This document shows positions 61,555 to 64,000 of a stretch of 64,000 nt of DNA, piece after piece. Each line of letters starts with the position of its first letter. The stretch's first letter is position 1. This DNA is from Lachnospiraceae bacterium (GTDB lineage: Bacteria; Bacillota; Clostridia; Lachnospirales; Lachnospiraceae): assembly GCA_024697065.1 (NCBI GenBank), contig JAILGE010000030.1, forward strand, positions 1 to 64,000. The letters run 5' to 3'. Made by a program: the position numbers and the translations under genes. The notes beneath the pieces were generated by a model, which saw only the letters and a program-made list of their open reading frames with translations, made no database searches and was not told the origin of the DNA.

Positions 61555-62158
61555 AACTGAATTTTTGGAAAAATTAAAAACAGAATTAAACGTATATTCC
61601 AGCGATGAGGTCGACAGATCGATCAGCTTCTATTCGGAAATGATAGATGACCGTGTGGAAGACGGTATGGAGGAAGAGGCCGCAGTCGAATCACTGGGAT
61701 CCATCGAAGAGATAGTAAACCAGATAAAATGTGAGCTTCCGCTTTCAACCTTATTAAAGAATAAGGCTCAGGAAAAGTTTGAAAAGAACAAGGACAAAGG
61801 GGGAAGAAATGCAGTCATCATCACGTTGCTGATACTGGGATTCCCCGTATGGTTTCCGATCATGGCAGGTGTATTTGCGATATTATTCGCTCTGTTTGTA
61901 GTACTGTGGTCTTTGGATCTGTCACTTTGGATAGTATCACTTTCCGGAATACTGGCGGCAGTAATTGGGATTCTGAGCATAGTCCCTGCGGCGTCCATAG
62001 GATTATGGCCGGTAATATACTGTATCGGAGTTTTCTTTGTCGGGATCGGCGCAACAATATTGTTCTTCTACGCTGCTTTATATACAGCCAAGGGTATCAT
62101 CAAAATGTCGGTTGCTTTTATCAAGTTCATAAAGAGATTGCTTGTAAACGGAAAATAA
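61547..62158 (+). CDS. DUF1700 membrane protein
   Basis: 203 residues. Soluble helical N-terminus (about 1-75; MNKTEFLEKLKTEL, EEEAAVESLGS) followed by four hydrophobic helices: the DUF1700 layout. Commonly found as PadR-DUF1700-DUF4097 modules, thought to sense or respond to membrane stress; mechanism not established. Confidence 0.88.
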   Translation: MNKTEFLEKLKTELNVYSSDEVDRSISFYSEMIDDRVEDGMEEEAAVESLGSIEEIVNQIKCELPLSTLLKNKAQEKFEKNKDKGGRNAVIITLLILGFPVWFPIMAGVFAILFALFVVLWSLDLSLWIVSLSGILAAVIGILSIVPAASIGLWPVIYCIGVFFVGIGATILFFYAALYTAKGIIKMSVAFIKFIKRLLVNGK

Positions 62159-62193
62159 TGAGGGACCGCGATCGGCGGTAAAAGGAGGAAAAA

Positions 62194-63135
62194 ATGAAGA
62201 AGGCGGCTAAAATTGTGCTTGCAGCAGGTGCGGCATCAGCGGTTTTAGGGTCGGTATTATGCGTGACTGCCGGCTCAATGATCTACAAAAATATAGATTT
62301 ATATAATGCAAACAGACATCTCACAAAAATAGAATATACTGCACCGGAAGAGATCACGGCTATCAGGACTAATCTTTCAGCAGATGATATAGACATAGTA
62401 ACGGGAGATGTTGAAAATGTCGAAATGATCTATTGGGAAATCGAAGATAACGAAAAATACAACGTTAAGGTAAATGACGGAGTACTTTCTATATCGAGAA
62501 ACGAAGATTTTCGCGTGAAATGGGAATTAAGCTTACCTGGATTTACCAATGAGAGAAAGATAAGTATTGTTGTTCCGGAAGATTCTGATATTGAATACTC
62601 GCTCAAAGGTTCATCAGGCAGCATCAAGATGTCTGATGTAAGTACCAGTTCGGATCTCAACGTTGAAGCAACATCCGGCTTCATATCGCTGGATAATGTG
62701 TCATCCGAAGGTGCGGTCGTATGCGAAATGACCAGCGGTTTATCAGATCTCAAGTCCATATCCTGCAACAGCCTTTCATATAAAGCATCATCCGGTGAAC
62801 TGAAAGTCAGTGATGTTGAATGCAGCGATGAGATAAACCTGGAACAGACATCGGGAATGATGATCGCAAACAACTTAAACTGCAATAGCTTAAAGGCAAA
62901 GGGAAGCTCCGGTGAGATGATACTTAAGAATGTCGAGTCAAAAGATATAAATATAGAAGGTACTTCCGGCGATATCCAGCTGACTCTTCCCGACAGCAAA
63001 GAAAATTACAATGCGACCTTCAACATGACAAGCGGTTTTTGCAATCAGGATTCGATCAGCAACCCGGATGCCGAAAAGAATCTGAACATCAGGATGACAT
63101 CCGGAAATATAAATGTTAAATATGGTAAAGAATAA
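62194..63135 (+). CDS. DUF4097-type beta-repeat membrane-anchored protein
   Basis: 313 residues: one N-terminal helix (about 5-28) and a repeating beta-strand region with recurring TSG/SSG turns (KGSSGSI, EATSGFI, EQTSGMM), a DUF4097 beta-helix likely exposed outside the membrane. AAAGGAGG ribosome site. Third gene of the PadR module. Confidence 0.88.
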   Translation: MKKAAKIVLAAGAASAVLGSVLCVTAGSMIYKNIDLYNANRHLTKIEYTAPEEITAIRTNLSADDIDIVTGDVENVEMIYWEIEDNEKYNVKVNDGVLSISRNEDFRVKWELSLPGFTNERKISIVVPEDSDIEYSLKGSSGSIKMSDVSTSSDLNVEATSGFISLDNVSSEGAVVCEMTSGLSDLKSISCNSLSYKASSGELKVSDVECSDEINLEQTSGMMIANNLNCNSLKAKGSSGEMILKNVESKDINIEGTSGDIQLTLPDSKENYNATFNMTSGFCNQDSISNPDAEKNLNIRMTSGNINVKYGKE

Positions 63136-63156
63136 AAATCTTCTAAAAGTGTAGCA

Positions 63157-64000
63157 ATGGATATCATAAAAAAAGTTTTTAAAAATGCAGGTGTGATAAT
63201 ACTGTCCATAGTAATATTTATTATCGGAGATACCATAGGCGGACTGACGAATATGTTTATTTCCGGGGATGGTCTTCAAACAGTGATCTATGCGACAGTG
63301 AGGATCGCGGTAACCATGGTACTGGCCGGGTTCGTATCTTACAGGCTGTTAAAAATGGATCCTGATGAATTGGGGATAAAAATAAAACCTATAGATATAA
63401 GACTTGTGGTTTTAGCCATAGCCTTGCCGGTAGCAGTGTTGTTGTTTTATGCGTATATACTTCCCGGAAAACCGTATATCGCAAAGCAGGGAGAATTTTG
63501 GGGATCTTTGATAAAAGCTGTTTTCGGAACCGGAATAACAGCGGGGATATGTGAAGAACTGGTGTTCAGGGGAATGATATTTCGTTACATGAAAAAGACA
63601 CTGGGGATCAAAGCAGCGGTGATAACACCTGCAATATTGTTTGCATGCCTGCATATCATGAATATGGAGAAGTTTGATATTGTGGATGTCACAATACTCA
63701 TACTGGCAGGTTCCTCTGTTGCCGTGATGTTTACTTTATTCGCGCTGTCATCCGGATCCATCTATCCGGGAGCTTTGTCTCATACTCTGTGGAATACGCT
63801 GATAATAGGCGGCATTTTCGGTATAGGCGAAATAGTGAACGGCACCGCTAACGATTCGTATATCATCATTCCGGTAGAATACGGTCAAAAGCTGCTCACA
63901 GGCGGTAACTTCGGTGTTGAGGCGTCCATTCCGTCAATCATAGGCTATATAGTAGTTATCATCTTTATAGCGATATATATGAAAGCGGGAAACAAACGTT
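63157..64000 (+). CDS. CPBP-family intramembrane protease, 3'-partial
   Basis: Open from ATG 63157 to the window end (281 codons so far). Eight or more hydrophobic helices; CPBP/Abi motifs EELVFRG, ACLHI and HTLWN supply the Glu and His residues of the site. Type II CAAX-like proteases process membrane proteins. It starts 21 nt after the DUF4097 gene and likely belongs to the PadR operon. Confidence 0.85.
   Translation, partial: MDIIKKVFKNAGVIILSIVIFIIGDTIGGLTNMFISGDGLQTVIYATVRIAVTMVLAGFVSYRLLKMDPDELGIKIKPIDIRLVVLAIALPVAVLLFYAYILPGKPYIAKQGEFWGSLIKAVFGTGITAGICEELVFRGMIFRYMKKTLGIKAAVITPAILFACLHIMNMEKFDIVDVTILILAGSSVAVMFTLFALSSGSIYPGALSHTLWNTLIIGGIFGIGEIVNGTANDSYIIIPVEYGQKLLTGGNFGVEASIPSIIGYIVVIIFIAIYMKAGNKR

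Overview
The window looks like a chromosomal piece of an anaerobic Firmicute of the Lachnospiraceae type (Butyrivibrio or a rumen/gut relative). This rests on moderate GC, Gram-positive style strong Shine-Dalgarno sites and TTGACA/TATAAT promoters, a CIRCE-controlled hrcA-grpE-dnaK-dnaJ operon, and families I associate with this group (DUF5702, DUF6382 and DUF6465-type proteins, LacI-type sensor-GGDEF proteins, CotH-type surface proteins). No rRNA, tRNA, CRISPR array, insertion sequence or prophage was seen. Most genes are on the plus strand. The exceptions are the sensor-GGDEF gene, purC, a small Smr gene and murF.

Layout. 1-4381 is an accessory patch. It holds the 3' end of a very acidic secreted protein (calcium-binding thrombospondin-3-type repeats, a VWA-like domain, and a C-terminal His/Cys domain), then small membrane-anchored proteins and gene relics, the pattern of polymorphic effector/immunity loci. 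4423-5882 is a two-gene membrane-protein operon with a perfect consensus promoter. 5870-7774 (minus) is a cytoplasmic sugar-sensor/diguanylate cyclase. 7999-13161 is an operon of an orphan HypF, a flavoprotein, a LigB-AMMECR1 fusion and a metallophosphoesterase, ending in a bidirectional terminator shared with purC. 14284-21745 holds a tandem-receiver response regulator, an Smr protein, an ABC-F ATPase with an unusual leader, the Tex RNA-binding protein and a DUF218-CotH membrane fusion. 21903-22952 is an EF-hand-like protein.

23162-28507 is a cell-surface phosphopolyol cluster: LicD-type transferase, pentulose-phosphate epimerase, cytidylyltransferase (TarI/IspD type), polyol dehydrogenase (TarJ type), then a YgjP-type metallopeptidase. 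It resembles a self-contained CDP-ribitol pathway feeding a LicD-fold transferase. ddl and murF (28612-31115) follow as a convergent peptidoglycan pair. 31428-41391 is a complete Gram-positive type Tad/Flp pilus locus: two prepilin peptidases, TadZ, TadA, TadB, TadC, a 55-residue Flp pilin, a DUF5702 protein, two TadE-like pseudopilins and an FHA protein.

41532-53634 is metabolic and envelope: glycerol kinase, an HD-GYP-like protein with a degenerate motif, a GH2 beta-mannosidase, a phosphodiester-glycosidase/CotH surface operon, and phosphoglucose isomerase. 53874-55250 encodes a histone-H1-like lysine/alanine repeat protein. 55314-60950 is the heat-shock operon. 61181-64000 is a PadR-DUF1700-DUF4097 envelope-stress-like module followed by a CPBP protease cut by the window end.

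The strongest candidates for something under-described are (i) the LicD/TarI/TarJ cluster as a bacterial counterpart of the fukutin/ISPD system, (ii) the Tad locus with unusual parts (duplicate peptidase, a TadC with a large extracytoplasmic insert, a TadE carrying two Cys/His modules), (iii) the orphan HypF/AMMECR1 operon, and (iv) the C-terminal His/Cys effector-like domain with downstream relics.
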